Positions 52,768-60,586 of a stretch of 64,000 nt of DNA are shown here, piece after piece. Below the pieces are notes generated by a model. The model made no database searches. It was given only the letters and a program-made list of their open reading frames with translations, and had not been told where the DNA came from. Origin of the DNA: an uncultured Verrucomicrobiota bacterium (GTDB lineage: Bacteria > Verrucomicrobiota > Verrucomicrobiia > Limisphaerales > UBA9464); the NCBI GenBank assembly GCA_903922605.1, contig CAIXUG010000062.1, positions 33,215 through 97,214 on the forward strand, read 5' to 3'. The position numbers and the translations under genes were made by a program. The stretch's first letter is position 1, and every line of letters starts with the position of its first letter.

Positions 52768-55700
52768 TCACAATGCCCGCAGCGAATCCACCAGCCGGCC
52801 GCGCAGGGCACGCCGGGTGGCCAGCCAGGTCCAGAGCGCGCCATTCAGGAACACGCCGAGCAGCGTGAGCGCCAATGAACCCCACGGCACGCCGGCTCCG
52901 GGCGTGAGCAGGGTGGGGAGCACGGCGACGAGGGCGGTCACGGTGCCGACGAGCAGGCCGATCACCAGCAGCGCCGAGTGCTCGACCAGTACCAGGCGCT
53001 GGAGCGCGGCCTGTTCGAAGCCGACGGCCTGCATGAGCGCGAGTTCACCCCGGCGCTCAAAGACATTCCGCAGCACCACCACCCCGAGGCCGACGCTGCC
53101 GAGCAGCAGCCCGAGCCCGCCCAGTATCTGGAAGGTGTTCAGGTAGGTGTTCTGCACCGCATTGAACGTGTCGAGGCGACGCGCGGCAGGCGTGACTTCG
53201 AGGCCGGTATCCTGCAACGCCCGGGTGAGCGTCGCGGACAACGTCTCGGTCACCACCACCGGCGCATCCACGAGGAAGGCGCGGTGGCCGCTCTCGCCGG
53301 GAAAACGCTTCACGAACTCGGCCTCGTCGATGATGACGCTGCCTTGAAGGATGGAGTTCGCCACCGCGCCGACGAAGCGGACCTTGAAAGGTCGTCCCCG
53401 CTCATCCACGTAATCGAGGGTATCGCCCAGCTGCTTTTGCAGCGCCCACTGGAGGGAATTGGCATCGGCAATGGCGGGGATGATAATCTCATCGGCCTTT
53501 GAGGCCGGGCCTTCGGTGTGCAGCGCCAGCCATCCGTTGGTCACGCTCACATTTTTTCCCAGCCCGGTGAAGGTGAACGCCCCGCGCTGCGCGAGCAGCT
53601 CCGGCTTCACCCCGAGCAGGCGCGGACGCTGCGCGCGGTTCAGGTTGAGGCAACTGGCGTCGTCGCCATCGCGGACGCGGAAGGGCACGACCGACACGTC
53701 CTTCAGCGATTTCGGGTCGAGCCCATAGAATTCTTGGCCTTTGCGCGTGTTCAGATCCTGGATGACGGGCAGCGAGCTTTCGGCCCACAGCGCGAAGCCG
53801 CCAGTACCGGAGTCGCGTCGGGTGGCATCGCGATTCGCATCCAACCGATTGGCCGCGACTGCGATGATGAGGAACGCCGCGCTGGCGAGCAGCGCCACCG
53901 TGGCCAGCGAGCGCGAAGGACGCCGCGATAGACCGCGCAGGGCGAGGGAGGTAAGTGATGGGCGGGAATGCCGGTCCGGGCCAGAGGGAAGAGCAGTCAG
54001 ATCAGACCCTTCGCGGCCGGCTGATTCCCCCTCTCCGCCCCATCGGATGGGGGGGAGAGGGCCGGGGTGAGGTGGGGTGGTGGACGAATCCTTGGGCGTG
54101 GAGTCAGCCACACTGGTGTTCCCACCCCGCACCTCGGCCCTATCCCTGTTGAGGGGAGAGGGAGTATGCCGCGAAGAATTGGAGCGGCGTAGCCAGACGC
54201 GCACCCAAAGCAGGCCCGCAATGAGCAGCAGCGCGCCGGCACCGAAGAACGTTTCCGGGCTGCTTTCACGGGTGGCCCACGCAGCACCCGTCATTCCCAG
54301 GGCGGCGAGGCTGGCGATCAGGGCCCAACGGCGCGGCCAGCGGGAACCGCTTTCGGCCATGGTGAGGGCGGCCTCGTTCGCGCCCTCGTTGAGCAGTTCG
54401 CGCGCGGGGCGTTTCGCCTGTTTGCGGAGGGTTAGCCAGAGGGTGAAGGCGGCGACCGCGAGGCTGGAAAGGATGCCGGTGACCAACGTTTCCGCCGTCA
54501 CATGAAATTCCAGCCCGGCACCGTTCACCGCGTCGCGCCAGATGGTCTTGAGCCCCCAGAGCACACCCTTCGCGTAGGCGATGCCGCCGAACGTGCCGAG
54601 CACCGTGCCGAGGATGGCCAGCCCAAAGCCCTCACGAAAGAGCAGGCGGCGTACCTGACGGGGTTCCCAGCCCAGCGCAAGCAGGATGCCGGTCTCGGTG
54701 GCGCGCTGCTCCAGCGAAAAGCTGAAGAGCATCGCCGTGAGCAACAAGGCCGAGGTGATGAGGAAGAGGCTAAAACCGATCATCAAGCCGCCGAACTCCT
54801 GTCCCGTGCCGCCTTCGGCCGCCGCCAAGGCCGGGGTCCGCACGTCGGTGAAATGCAGACCGTAGTCGGCGGGGTTCAGTTTTTTGCGGATTTCGGCAGC
54901 GATGGCGTCACGGATGGCCGTAACTTCCGGTGAAAGCTCAACCTCACCCCTCACCCCGGCCCTCTCCCCGTTGAGGGGAGAGGGAGTCTGCTGAGCGGGT
55001 GCATCAACCCTTTGGCGGCCGGACGATTCTCCCTCTCCGCCCCCTTGGAGGGGGGGTAGAGGGCCGGGGTGAGGTGGGGGTGTCGACGAATCCTTTGACG
55101 TGGAATCAGCCGTACTGGCGGTCTCACCCCTCACCCCAGGCCTCTGGGGAGAGGGGGATTGGGCATCCACGGCAGTGGGTGGCCTTGTGGACGCGCGAAA
55201 CCAGCGGATGGCGGTCAGGTCGCCGAAACGGTTGGCCCACATTTTTTGGCCGGCGGCGAGAGTGATGAAGGCCTTGGGCGTGCCTCGCCATTGCTTCCAA
55301 TACGCCTCATCCTGCTCGCGGATGGGATGCACCAGGTCAAAGCCGGCATCCCAGTCGCGCGTGCTCTCGGCCTTGGTGAGGCCGGGAAACTCCGGCATGA
55401 GTGTGCGATCCGCGTAGAGGCCACGCAGTGGGACGATGCTGCGGATGCGGAAGGTGTTGGTGTGCTCAACGAGCTGGGTGCCGGTGTCCACCCGGTAATA
55501 GGCCACTGCCAGTGTGTCACCGGGCTTCACCTTGAGATCGGTGGCGAGCCATTCGTTCACGACGATCTCGTCCTCCTTCAGATCGGCGGGCGTGTAGGGT
55601 GCCCCGACGGCGGCCACCATCGAATAGGGTGCCAGGTCATCGCCGTGGGTGAGCGAATTGACGAGGTAGGTGAGGACCGGGACGGCGGAGGTTGCGGATT

Positions 55701-56823
55701 GGGTGGTGAGGGCGGCGGCGACGGTGGTCGGTTCGAGGAAAATCCGGCGGGTCGTGAGCTCGGCGAAAGCGGGTGCAGGTTCACCCCCGGTGAGCTTGGG
55801 ATCCGGTTCGACGGCGTGGATATCGAGTTCGGCGTCGGCGAGGGACCATGATGCGCTGACCCGGTTGCTGAGGAAACCGAGGTAGTCGGCCAGTGGCATT
55901 AAGGTGCCACGGTTGGAAGAGGGGAGAAGGCCGGATAACTTCACTCGCTCCAGCCAAGACTGCAGAGTTCTTCTCCAGTTTGACTGGTTGGGGTCGTAAT
56001 GTTGAATGCTGGGTGTCTGGGCCAGCAACACATTCGCCCGTCCCGGAATTCCCGCCGCGGCGGAGAGCGTGGGCAGGTTGACGAATGCGTTGAACGGCTC
56101 GGTCTGATTTGCGAGGAAGCTGAAATCGCCGAGCCGGTATCCCGGCATGATGCCAGCCACGGTCAGGCGGAGCGCGACGGACACGTCATCTCGGGGTGTT
56201 ATTACCGCGTCGCGGGAGAGGGCACTCGGCTTGTGCAATCGGAGGACCACCTGATCACCCTCCTTTGCCTTGAGCTGCCGGGCCAGGGCCTGGTTAAGCC
56301 ATACTGTCGGGCCGCTGTAGTCGGGTTCAAGCGGTGGCCGATCCCTTCTGGAGGAATTGATCAGCTCATTGTGCCATGATTTGCGGAGTTCTAGTGACGA
56401 AACCCCGAAGACTTGGATGCGGTTCGCGGATGCGGTCCCGTCTTGACGCGCAATCGTCGCGGAAAGCTCAAGGGCCGCTTCGATCGGTGAATAATCCAGG
56501 TGGCGCACCGTGCCATTTTCCGGGATACGAAACCACATGGGTTTCCCTTCGCCAAAAAACGGATTCGCGGCGGGCGTGTTGCCTTCCGGGACCAGCTCAT
56601 TGATGAAATTTTGGGTGAAAAAGCGGTCACCGGAGTTTAGCGCCGCCGTTTTGCCGGCCACGCGCCTCAGGGCCTTCGCCACGAGACTCTCCCTCACCGA
56701 ATCCCCCACCACCAGCGCGCCAATCAGCACCGCCGCTGCGAGTGTCGCGCCGGCCAAGACACCCAATTGGGCACGAAAATAATGGTGCAACGAGCGCCGG
56801 GCGAGAGTGCGGAGGTTCATCAT
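52768..56823 (-). CDS. FtsX/MacB-like ABC transporter permease, with two repeat-derived inserts
   Basis: 1,351 aa, unusually long. N-terminal TM (LGVLAGATLAAAVLIGALVVGDSVRESLV), a periplasmic MacB-PCD-type domain, a central three-TM FtsX block (SLFLITSALLLTAMLFSFSLEQRATETGILLALGWE), further helices and a C-terminal FtsX block (GGLGLLLGSVGLGVVVLRNVFERRGELALMQAVGFEQAALQRLVL). It probably moves a lipoprotein or envelope lipid with the ATPase upstream. Two segments (residues ~545-635 and ~885-945; SPSPQRPGVRGE and PHPGPLPP motifs) come from family A palindromic repeats and share ADSTxKDSST; they are predicted to be disordered and are absent from the usual fold. ATG at 56823 or 56820. Confidence 0.88.
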   Translation of the reverse strand: MMNLRTLARRSLHHYFRAQLGVLAGATLAAAVLIGALVVGDSVRESLVAKALRRVAGKTAALNSGDRFFTQNFINELVPEGNTPAANPFFGEGKPMWFRIPENGTVRHLDYSPIEAALELSATIARQDGTASANRIQVFGVSSLELRKSWHNELINSSRRDRPPLEPDYSGPTVWLNQALARQLKAKEGDQVVLRLHKPSALSRDAVITPRDDVSVALRLTVAGIMPGYRLGDFSFLANQTEPFNAFVNLPTLSAAAGIPGRANVLLAQTPSIQHYDPNQSNWRRTLQSWLERVKLSGLLPSSNRGTLMPLADYLGFLSNRVSASWSLADAELDIHAVEPDPKLTGGEPAPAFAELTTRRIFLEPTTVAAALTTQSATSAVPVLTYLVNSLTHGDDLAPYSMVAAVGAPYTPADLKEDEIVVNEWLATDLKVKPGDTLAVAYYRVDTGTQLVEHTNTFRIRSIVPLRGLYADRTLMPEFPGLTKAESTRDWDAGFDLVHPIREQDEAYWKQWRGTPKAFITLAAGQKMWANRFGDLTAIRWFRASTRPPTAVDAQSPSPQRPGVRGETASTADSTSKDSSTPPPHPGPLPPLQGGGEGESSGRQRVDAPAQQTPSPLNGERAGVRGEVELSPEVTAIRDAIAAEIRKKLNPADYGLHFTDVRTPALAAAEGGTGQEFGGLMIGFSLFLITSALLLTAMLFSFSLEQRATETGILLALGWEPRQVRRLLFREGFGLAILGTVLGTFGGIAYAKGVLWGLKTIWRDAVNGAGLEFHVTAETLVTGILSSLAVAAFTLWLTLRKQAKRPARELLNEGANEAALTMAESGSRWPRRWALIASLAALGMTGAAWATRESSPETFFGAGALLLIAGLLWVRVWLRRSNSSRHTPSPLNRDRAEVRGGNTSVADSTPKDSSTTPPHPGPLPPIRWGGEGESAGREGSDLTALPSGPDRHSRPSLTSLALRGLSRRPSRSLATVALLASAAFLIIAVAANRLDANRDATRRDSGTGGFALWAESSLPVIQDLNTRKGQEFYGLDPKSLKDVSVVPFRVRDGDDASCLNLNRAQRPRLLGVKPELLAQRGAFTFTGLGKNVSVTNGWLALHTEGPASKADEIIIPAIADANSLQWALQKQLGDTLDYVDERGRPFKVRFVGAVANSILQGSVIIDEAEFVKRFPGESGHRAFLVDAPVVVTETLSATLTRALQDTGLEVTPAARRLDTFNAVQNTYLNTFQILGGLGLLLGSVGLGVVVLRNVFERRGELALMQAVGFEQAALQRLVLVEHSALLVIGLLVGTVTALVAVLPTLLTPGAGVPWGSLALTLLGVFLNGALWTWLATRRALRGRLVDSLRAL
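53995..54165. repeat. Palindromic repeat, family A, in-frame copy 1 in the permease gene
   Basis: CCCTCTCCGCCCC ... GGGGGAGAGGGCCGGGGTGAGG on one side and CACCTCGGCCCTATCCC ... GAGGGGAGAGGGAG on the other, separated by ~70 bp with GGACGAATCCTTGGGCGTGG. The frame stays open throughout; the protein reads RHTPSPLNRDRAEVRGGN through to PHPGPLPPIRWGGEGES. Confidence 0.8.
54943..55160. repeat. Palindromic repeat, family A, in-frame copy 2 in the permease gene (extended)
   Basis: It has three hairpin units: CCCTCACCCCGGCCCTCTCC/GAGGGGAGAGGGAG near 54950-54988, CCCTCTCC.../GGGTAGAGGGCCGGGGTGAGG near 55030-55074, and CCCTCACCCCAGGCCTCTGG near 55127-55146. The core GGAC/TCGACGAATCCTTTGACGTGG is shared with copy 1. 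The reading frame is again unbroken (SPSPQRPGVRGE ... PHPGPLPPLQGGGEGES ... SPLNGERAGVRGE). Confidence 0.8.
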
Positions 56824-56909
56824 CGTAGCAGCCGAGGTGACGAGGCTCTGATCATTTTTGGATTCGAGGTTTGGAGTTTCGTCAGAGCCTCCTCACGTCG
56901 GCTGCTACG
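56824..56909. repeat. Palindromic repeat, family C, at the junction of the ABC genes
   Basis: The left arm 56824-56851 (CGTAGCAGCCGAGGTGACG, then AGGCTCTGA) is inverted at 56882-56909 with 26 of 28 matches, around a 30-bp centre. Relative to the copy at 20301 the two arm variants (CGAGGTGACGAGG and CGACNTGAGGAGG) are swapped. The right arm is part of the ATPase coding sequence and the left arm touches the permease start. Confidence 0.85.
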
Positions 56910-57589
56910 GGAACGAACTGGCCATCGCGCAGCTCCACCGTGCGCCCCATCAGTGCGGCCAGTTCGGGACTGTGCGTCACCACGATGAGCGTTACCCCTT
57001 CCTCCCGGTTCAGCTCGACCAGCAACTGGCCGATGCCCGTCGCACTGGCCCGGTCAAGGGCACCGGTGGGTTCATCGGCCAACAGGAGCGCCGGCTGATT
57101 GATCAGGGCACGGACCACGGCGGCCCGCTGGCGTTCTCCACCGCTGAGTTTGCCGGGCAAATGATCCAGCCGCGCACCTAGGCCCACGCGATCAAGCAGC
57201 TTGCGCGCGCGGACTTCTGCCTCGACGGAGCTCCGTTTGGCGTCGGCCAGCACTGGCAGGAGCACGTTTTCCAACACATTGCACTGTGGGAGCAGGTGAT
57301 GGTTCTGGAAGATGAAGCCAACCTGCCGGTTGCGGAAGGCGGCAAGCTCCTTGGCGGACAGCTTGGTCAGGTCGCGACCCTCGAAGGTCAGGCTGCCAGA
57401 ATCGGGCAGATCCAGCGTGCCGAGCAGGTTCAGCACGGTGCTCTTCCCGCAGCCGCTCGGCCCGACGATGGCGACCGATTCGCCGCGCGCGACCGTCAGC
57501 GAAGCCTCCCGCAGCACCGGCACCGGCACAGGGCCGGGATAGCTCTTGGAAACGGCGCGGAGTTCGAGCAGCGGGGCGGCAACGGACAT
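56882..57589 (-). CDS. ABC transporter ATP-binding protein (LolD/MacB type)
   Basis: 235 aa. Walker A GPSGCGKST, Q-loop FIFQNHHLLPQ, signature LSGGERQRAAVVRAL, Walker B LLLADEPTGALD and the switch His in VVTHSPE are all intact. The LolD-like motif pattern and the permease immediately downstream indicate an exporter of lipoproteins or similar. The last eight residues (VAADVRRL) and the TGA are encoded by the arm of palindromic repeat C, so the natural C-terminus has been replaced or extended by the repeat. Confidence 0.93.
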   Translation of the reverse strand: MSVAAPLLELRAVSKSYPGPVPVPVLREASLTVARGESVAIVGPSGCGKSTVLNLLGTLDLPDSGSLTFEGRDLTKLSAKELAAFRNRQVGFIFQNHHLLPQCNVLENVLLPVLADAKRSSVEAEVRARKLLDRVGLGARLDHLPGKLSGGERQRAAVVRALINQPALLLADEPTGALDRASATGIGQLLVELNREEGVTLIVVTHSPELAALMGRTVELRDGQFVPVAADVRRL

Positions 57590-57824
57590 GGTCGGAGGAT
57601 AGGGAAGAGTTTTCCGTTGTCAGTTTTCAGTTTGCGAAAGCAGCCCCAGAAGCGGCGGGGTTGTACCGCAGGCGTTCGTTCCGTCGACCTGACGCATCGC
57701 TCAACGACGGGAGGGCGTAGCGCGCCATCCTACCAACAACTTTCTGGGGAAACTTTTTGACGCCACCATTAGTTGTGGGTTAGTTCAACCCAGCCTCAGC
57801 CGGTTGTATTGAGGCGCAAAAACT

Positions 57825-58349
57825 ATGCGGTGTCCGAAGTGCGGTGGGCAGGACGACAAGGTCATTGATTCCCGCGCCTCGAAAGAGGGCTCGGTCATCC
57901 GACGTCGCCGTGAGTGTTTGAAGTGCCAGCACCGGTTCACCACCTACGAGGAGATCGAGCACGAGGAACTCTTTGTGGTGAAGCGGGATGCCCGCCGTGA
58001 GCTGTTCTCCAAGGAAAAGCTCACTGCCAGCCTCAAACGGGCCTGCCAGAAGCGCCCCGTATCCGAGCAGGCCATCGCCGACGCCGCCGAGCGCATCACC
58101 GACGAGATCACCGACGGCCATGAGCGCGAAGTGCCGAGCAAGGATCTGGGCGAGCGGGTGATGCGTGAGCTGCGCGGCCTGGATGCCGTGGCCTACGTGC
58201 GGTTTGCCAGCATCTACCGGGAATTTCAGGAAGTGGGTGAATTTGTGGAAGAAGTTCACCGCCTCGCCACCTTGCCGCCATCGGACAAGCGCCAAATGGC
58301 GCTGCTGCCCGATGGCTACGACGAACCCGAAACAAAGGAAAAACCATGA
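57825..58349 (+). CDS. nrdR: Transcriptional repressor NrdR
   Basis: 174 aa (normal ~150). N-terminal zinc ribbon MRCPKCGGQDDKVIDSRASKEGSVIRRRRECLKC, Cys at 3, 6, 31 and 34, followed by the ATP-cone domain (VVKRDARRELFSKEKLTASLKRACQKRPVS...). It senses dATP/ATP and represses ribonucleotide reductase genes through NrdR boxes. The C-terminal ~25 residues (EDK..., LPDGYDEPETKEKP region) are longer than usual. ATGA overlap with the next gene shows translational coupling. No nrd gene is in the window. Confidence 0.93.
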   Translation: MRCPKCGGQDDKVIDSRASKEGSVIRRRRECLKCQHRFTTYEEIEHEELFVVKRDARRELFSKEKLTASLKRACQKRPVSEQAIADAAERITDEITDGHEREVPSKDLGERVMRELRGLDAVAYVRFASIYREFQEVGEFVEEVHRLATLPPSDKRQMALLPDGYDEPETKEKP

Positions 58350-58900
58350 TCCAGTTACGCGAAGACTGCCTTTTGGTCGAACAGCCCGGTGGGGGATATC
58401 TCCCTTGGACGGCTGACCAGCTCACGCTGGAATTCATCGGGGGAGCCGCGGATCTCGTGGACGACGAGGTGCTGCGTCACGTGGCCGCCGGAGTGTTGCA
58501 CTATTTCCGCGAGGAGCTTGGCCGTACGACCGTGACGGTCGGTGAATTTGCACAGGCGCTTGCCCGTGTGCTCAACGGCCTTGGTTTCACCGCCGAGGTC
58601 ACCGAGGTGAAGCTGAGCGATCCGGTGCGCGTCGCCGATTTGCGGACACTGGCCTGCGGTTCGGGCAAGCTGGGCGAACTGGAATTTTTCCAACGGCTCC
58701 GCGAAACCCTGCGCGAACAGCTCGCGGATTCGCCCAAAGCTGTCGAGTTTCGGGGCCTCCGCAGCTGCGTGAAGCAGTTGGCCGGGCGCAAGCACTGGTG
58801 CCCCACCTGCGATCGCATGGAGGCCTGGATTGTGGAATCTCTGCGGCGCTGGTTTGAGTTGGAGCCCGCCTCGGCCCACACGGCGCTGGTGGTGCGATAA
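58346..58900 (+). CDS. NrdR-coupled unknown protein, possible degenerate ATP-cone fold
   Basis: 184 aa, overlapping nrdR by ATGA. No family recognised with certainty. The N-terminal ~80 aa (LREDCLLVEQPGGGYLPWTADQLTLEFI...DDEVLRHVAAGVLHYFREELGRTTVTVGEFAQALARVLNGLGF) have the order of elements of an ATP-cone: strand, turn, helix, long helix, then (I/V)TVxEFxxxLxxVLxxLG. The characteristic KRDG is missing. The C-terminal part has a Cys pair CPTCDRMEAW, perhaps a metal site. A role in nucleotide sensing with NrdR is an inference from the overlap only. Confidence 0.6.
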   Translation: MIQLREDCLLVEQPGGGYLPWTADQLTLEFIGGAADLVDDEVLRHVAAGVLHYFREELGRTTVTVGEFAQALARVLNGLGFTAEVTEVKLSDPVRVADLRTLACGSGKLGELEFFQRLRETLREQLADSPKAVEFRGLRSCVKQLAGRKHWCPTCDRMEAWIVESLRRWFELEPASAHTALVVR

Positions 58901-58914
58901 ATCGGCGACGGCTT

Positions 58915-59325
58915 ATGATCGACCGGCAGCCACGCCCGTTGCCCACATGGGGTTGGGCCCTTGCGGCCCTCTTCTTTCCCAGCGGTGTTTTTGTGGCTTT
59001 CGGCACCGCCAGACTCCTCTCTTGGCCCAAGGCGATCATGGGAGCGTTGCTCTCCTATGGCTGCGTGGTCGCTTTTGCCCAGCTGATGGCGCACTGGGAA
59101 CAAACCGGAGCCAACCCACTGGTGAGTAGCGTAACTCTGCTCTGTGGTATGATTATTTTCGTCGCCTGGGGCTGGGTGCTCCATTTCATCGGGCGACGGG
59201 CCGGCTATTGGTCACCCACGGTGCAGCGTGGTTGGAAGCGAGCGGGTTGGTTCGCCGTGGCGTTGCTTTGTTTGGGGAGCGCCGGGGTAGTGCTTCAGTT
59301 GGTTGCCCGTTCACGGGGCGCTTGA
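58915..59325 (+). CDS. Small membrane protein, unknown function
   Basis: 136 aa with four predicted TM helices (WGWALAALFFPSGVFVAFGTA; AIMGALLSYGCVVAFAQLMA; SSVTLLCGMIIFVAWGWVLHFIG; GWFAVALLCLGSAGVVLQLVA). Short loops, basic between helices 3 and 4 (GRRAGYWSPTVQRGWKR). No recognised family. It follows the nrdR-coupled gene at 14 bp and may be in the same transcript. Hydropathy is the only functional clue. Confidence 0.65.
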   Translation: MIDRQPRPLPTWGWALAALFFPSGVFVAFGTARLLSWPKAIMGALLSYGCVVAFAQLMAHWEQTGANPLVSSVTLLCGMIIFVAWGWVLHFIGRRAGYWSPTVQRGWKRAGWFAVALLCLGSAGVVLQLVARSRGA

Positions 59326-59411
59326 GGTTTGATCGGTCTCGGGGCCCTTTGCCGGGGTAAAACCGGCCCTTCCTGCTATCCTCAGCACCAAGGACTGGCT
59401 ATCATCCACCC

Positions 59412-59750
59412 ATGACTCTGTTCGAGAAAATCATCGCCCGGCAGATTCCCGCCGACATCGTTTACGAGGACGATCAGGTGCTCGCCTTCCGTGACATCAA
59501 GCCCCAGGCGCCGACCCACATCCTCATCGTCCCCAAGCGGCACATCGCCCGGGTCAGCGAAGCGCAAGCTGCCGATGCTGCGCTGCTGGGCCATCTGCTG
59601 TTGAAGGCGGCCGAAGTCGCCCGCGCCGCAGGATTGGGCGAAACCGGTTACCGCCTCGTGATCAACAACGGGCGCGATGGCGGGGAAACGGTGCCGCACC
59701 TGCACTGCCACATCGTGGGCGGACGGCCACTGTGCTGGCCTCCGGGTTGA
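59412..59750 (+). CDS. HIT family protein (HINT-type purine nucleoside phosphoramidase)
   Basis: 112 aa, complete. It begins with MTLFEKIIARQIPADIVYEDDQVLAFRDIKPQAPTHILIVPKRHI and has the histidine triad HLHCH(IVGGR), the nucleophile His being the middle one. HINT proteins hydrolyse AMP-NH2 and adenylated amines; a small-molecule housekeeping role in the cytosol is usual. Alone, followed by a TTCGAA-rich repeat. Confidence 0.93.
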   Translation: MTLFEKIIARQIPADIVYEDDQVLAFRDIKPQAPTHILIVPKRHIARVSEAQAADAALLGHLLLKAAEVARAAGLGETGYRLVINNGRDGGETVPHLHCHIVGGRPLCWPPG

Positions 59751-59755
59751 GGCAA

Positions 59756-59840
59756 ATTTCGAATGCCGAGTTTCGAACTGCGAGTTACGAGCCTTGCCAC
59801 GCGCCTTTTGATTCGAAATTCGAAACTCGCCACTCGAAAT
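59756..59840. repeat. Inverted repeat of the TTCGAA type, family H
   Basis: The left arm ATTTCGAATGCCGAGTTTCG (59756-59775, then AA) is inverted at 59819-59840 (TTCGAAACTCGCCACTCGAA, then AT); 20 of 22 positions match. It lies directly behind the HIT gene and before the stop of a convergent gene. Confidence 0.7.
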
Positions 59841-59846
59841 CCCCCC

Positions 59847-60521
59847 TCAGCTTTTCCTCGCCCGCCACAGCAGCCAGAGCATCTCTTCGAGATAGGCACC
59901 GGGGCGCGGATAGGTGATGCCTTCGGTGATGTCGCCGGTCAGTTCGTCGGCAGTCAGGAAGGCGGCCGCACGGTTGCGCAGCGCCTGCGGGGCGTGGGCC
60001 TCCAAGTCGCGCACAAAATAGACAAAACTCGCGCCGATGTTCTTCGGATCACGCGGATCGCGGTACTGTGGCATGCGATTGAAATGCAGTTTGTCCACGG
60101 AGGTTGCGAGCCGGCCTTCGCAGTCGCCCAGGATCAGCTCCAGCTTGATTTCCTTCTGGTCGTATCCCGCCGCAATCAGGCGAATCGAAGCCCAGGGAAT
60201 CGAGGTCGGACGATCCAGCGCATCGTAGATGACGAACGCCTCGTCGGTGGATTGCGCGAGGCGAAACATCCGTGGATCGGGCAGTTTTGGAATGTCGGTT
60301 TCTGGCACCACTTCGACCTCGATGCCTTCCGCGCTCAGCGTTCCCTGAAGGAAAAGCGCATCTTCCTCGCTGAGGTCGCGCGCGAGCATGCCAAACGCAT
60401 CTCCGGCCACGAACCGCGCGTCGGCCGGCGTAAGGCCGCGCCCGCTGCTGAAGGCGCGTTCCAGCGCTTCCAGGGATGGCGGCGTCAGTGAGGTCTGGAG
60501 CAGGGCGTAACTCACCCGCAC
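59847..60521 (-). CDS. Conserved-looking protein of unknown function
   Basis: About 224 aa if GTG at 60521 is used (another GTG lies at 60515; the frame is open to 60674, but that region overlaps the upstream lipid-kinase gene by 88 bp and looks untranslated). Sequence: VSYALLQTSLTPPSLEALERAFSSGRGLTPADARFVAGDAFGMLARDLSEEDALFLQGTLSAEGIEVEVVPETDIPKLPDP, then a second domain beginning FVIYDALDRPTSIPWASIRLIAAGY. Soluble, acidic-rich and mixed alpha/beta. I do not recognise a family. It follows the lipid-kinase gene in the same direction, with a gap of ~65 bp. Confidence 0.65.
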   Translation of the reverse strand: MRVSYALLQTSLTPPSLEALERAFSSGRGLTPADARFVAGDAFGMLARDLSEEDALFLQGTLSAEGIEVEVVPETDIPKLPDPRMFRLAQSTDEAFVIYDALDRPTSIPWASIRLIAAGYDQKEIKLELILGDCEGRLATSVDKLHFNRMPQYRDPRDPKNIGASFVYFVRDLEAHAPQALRNRAAAFLTADELTGDITEGITYPRPGAYLEEMLWLLWRARKS

Positions 60522-60586
60522 AGGCTGACCAAAGCTGCTGCCGAAGGGAAGAGCGGAACGCGCTTCGGGAGGCTTGCGCGCCGAAT

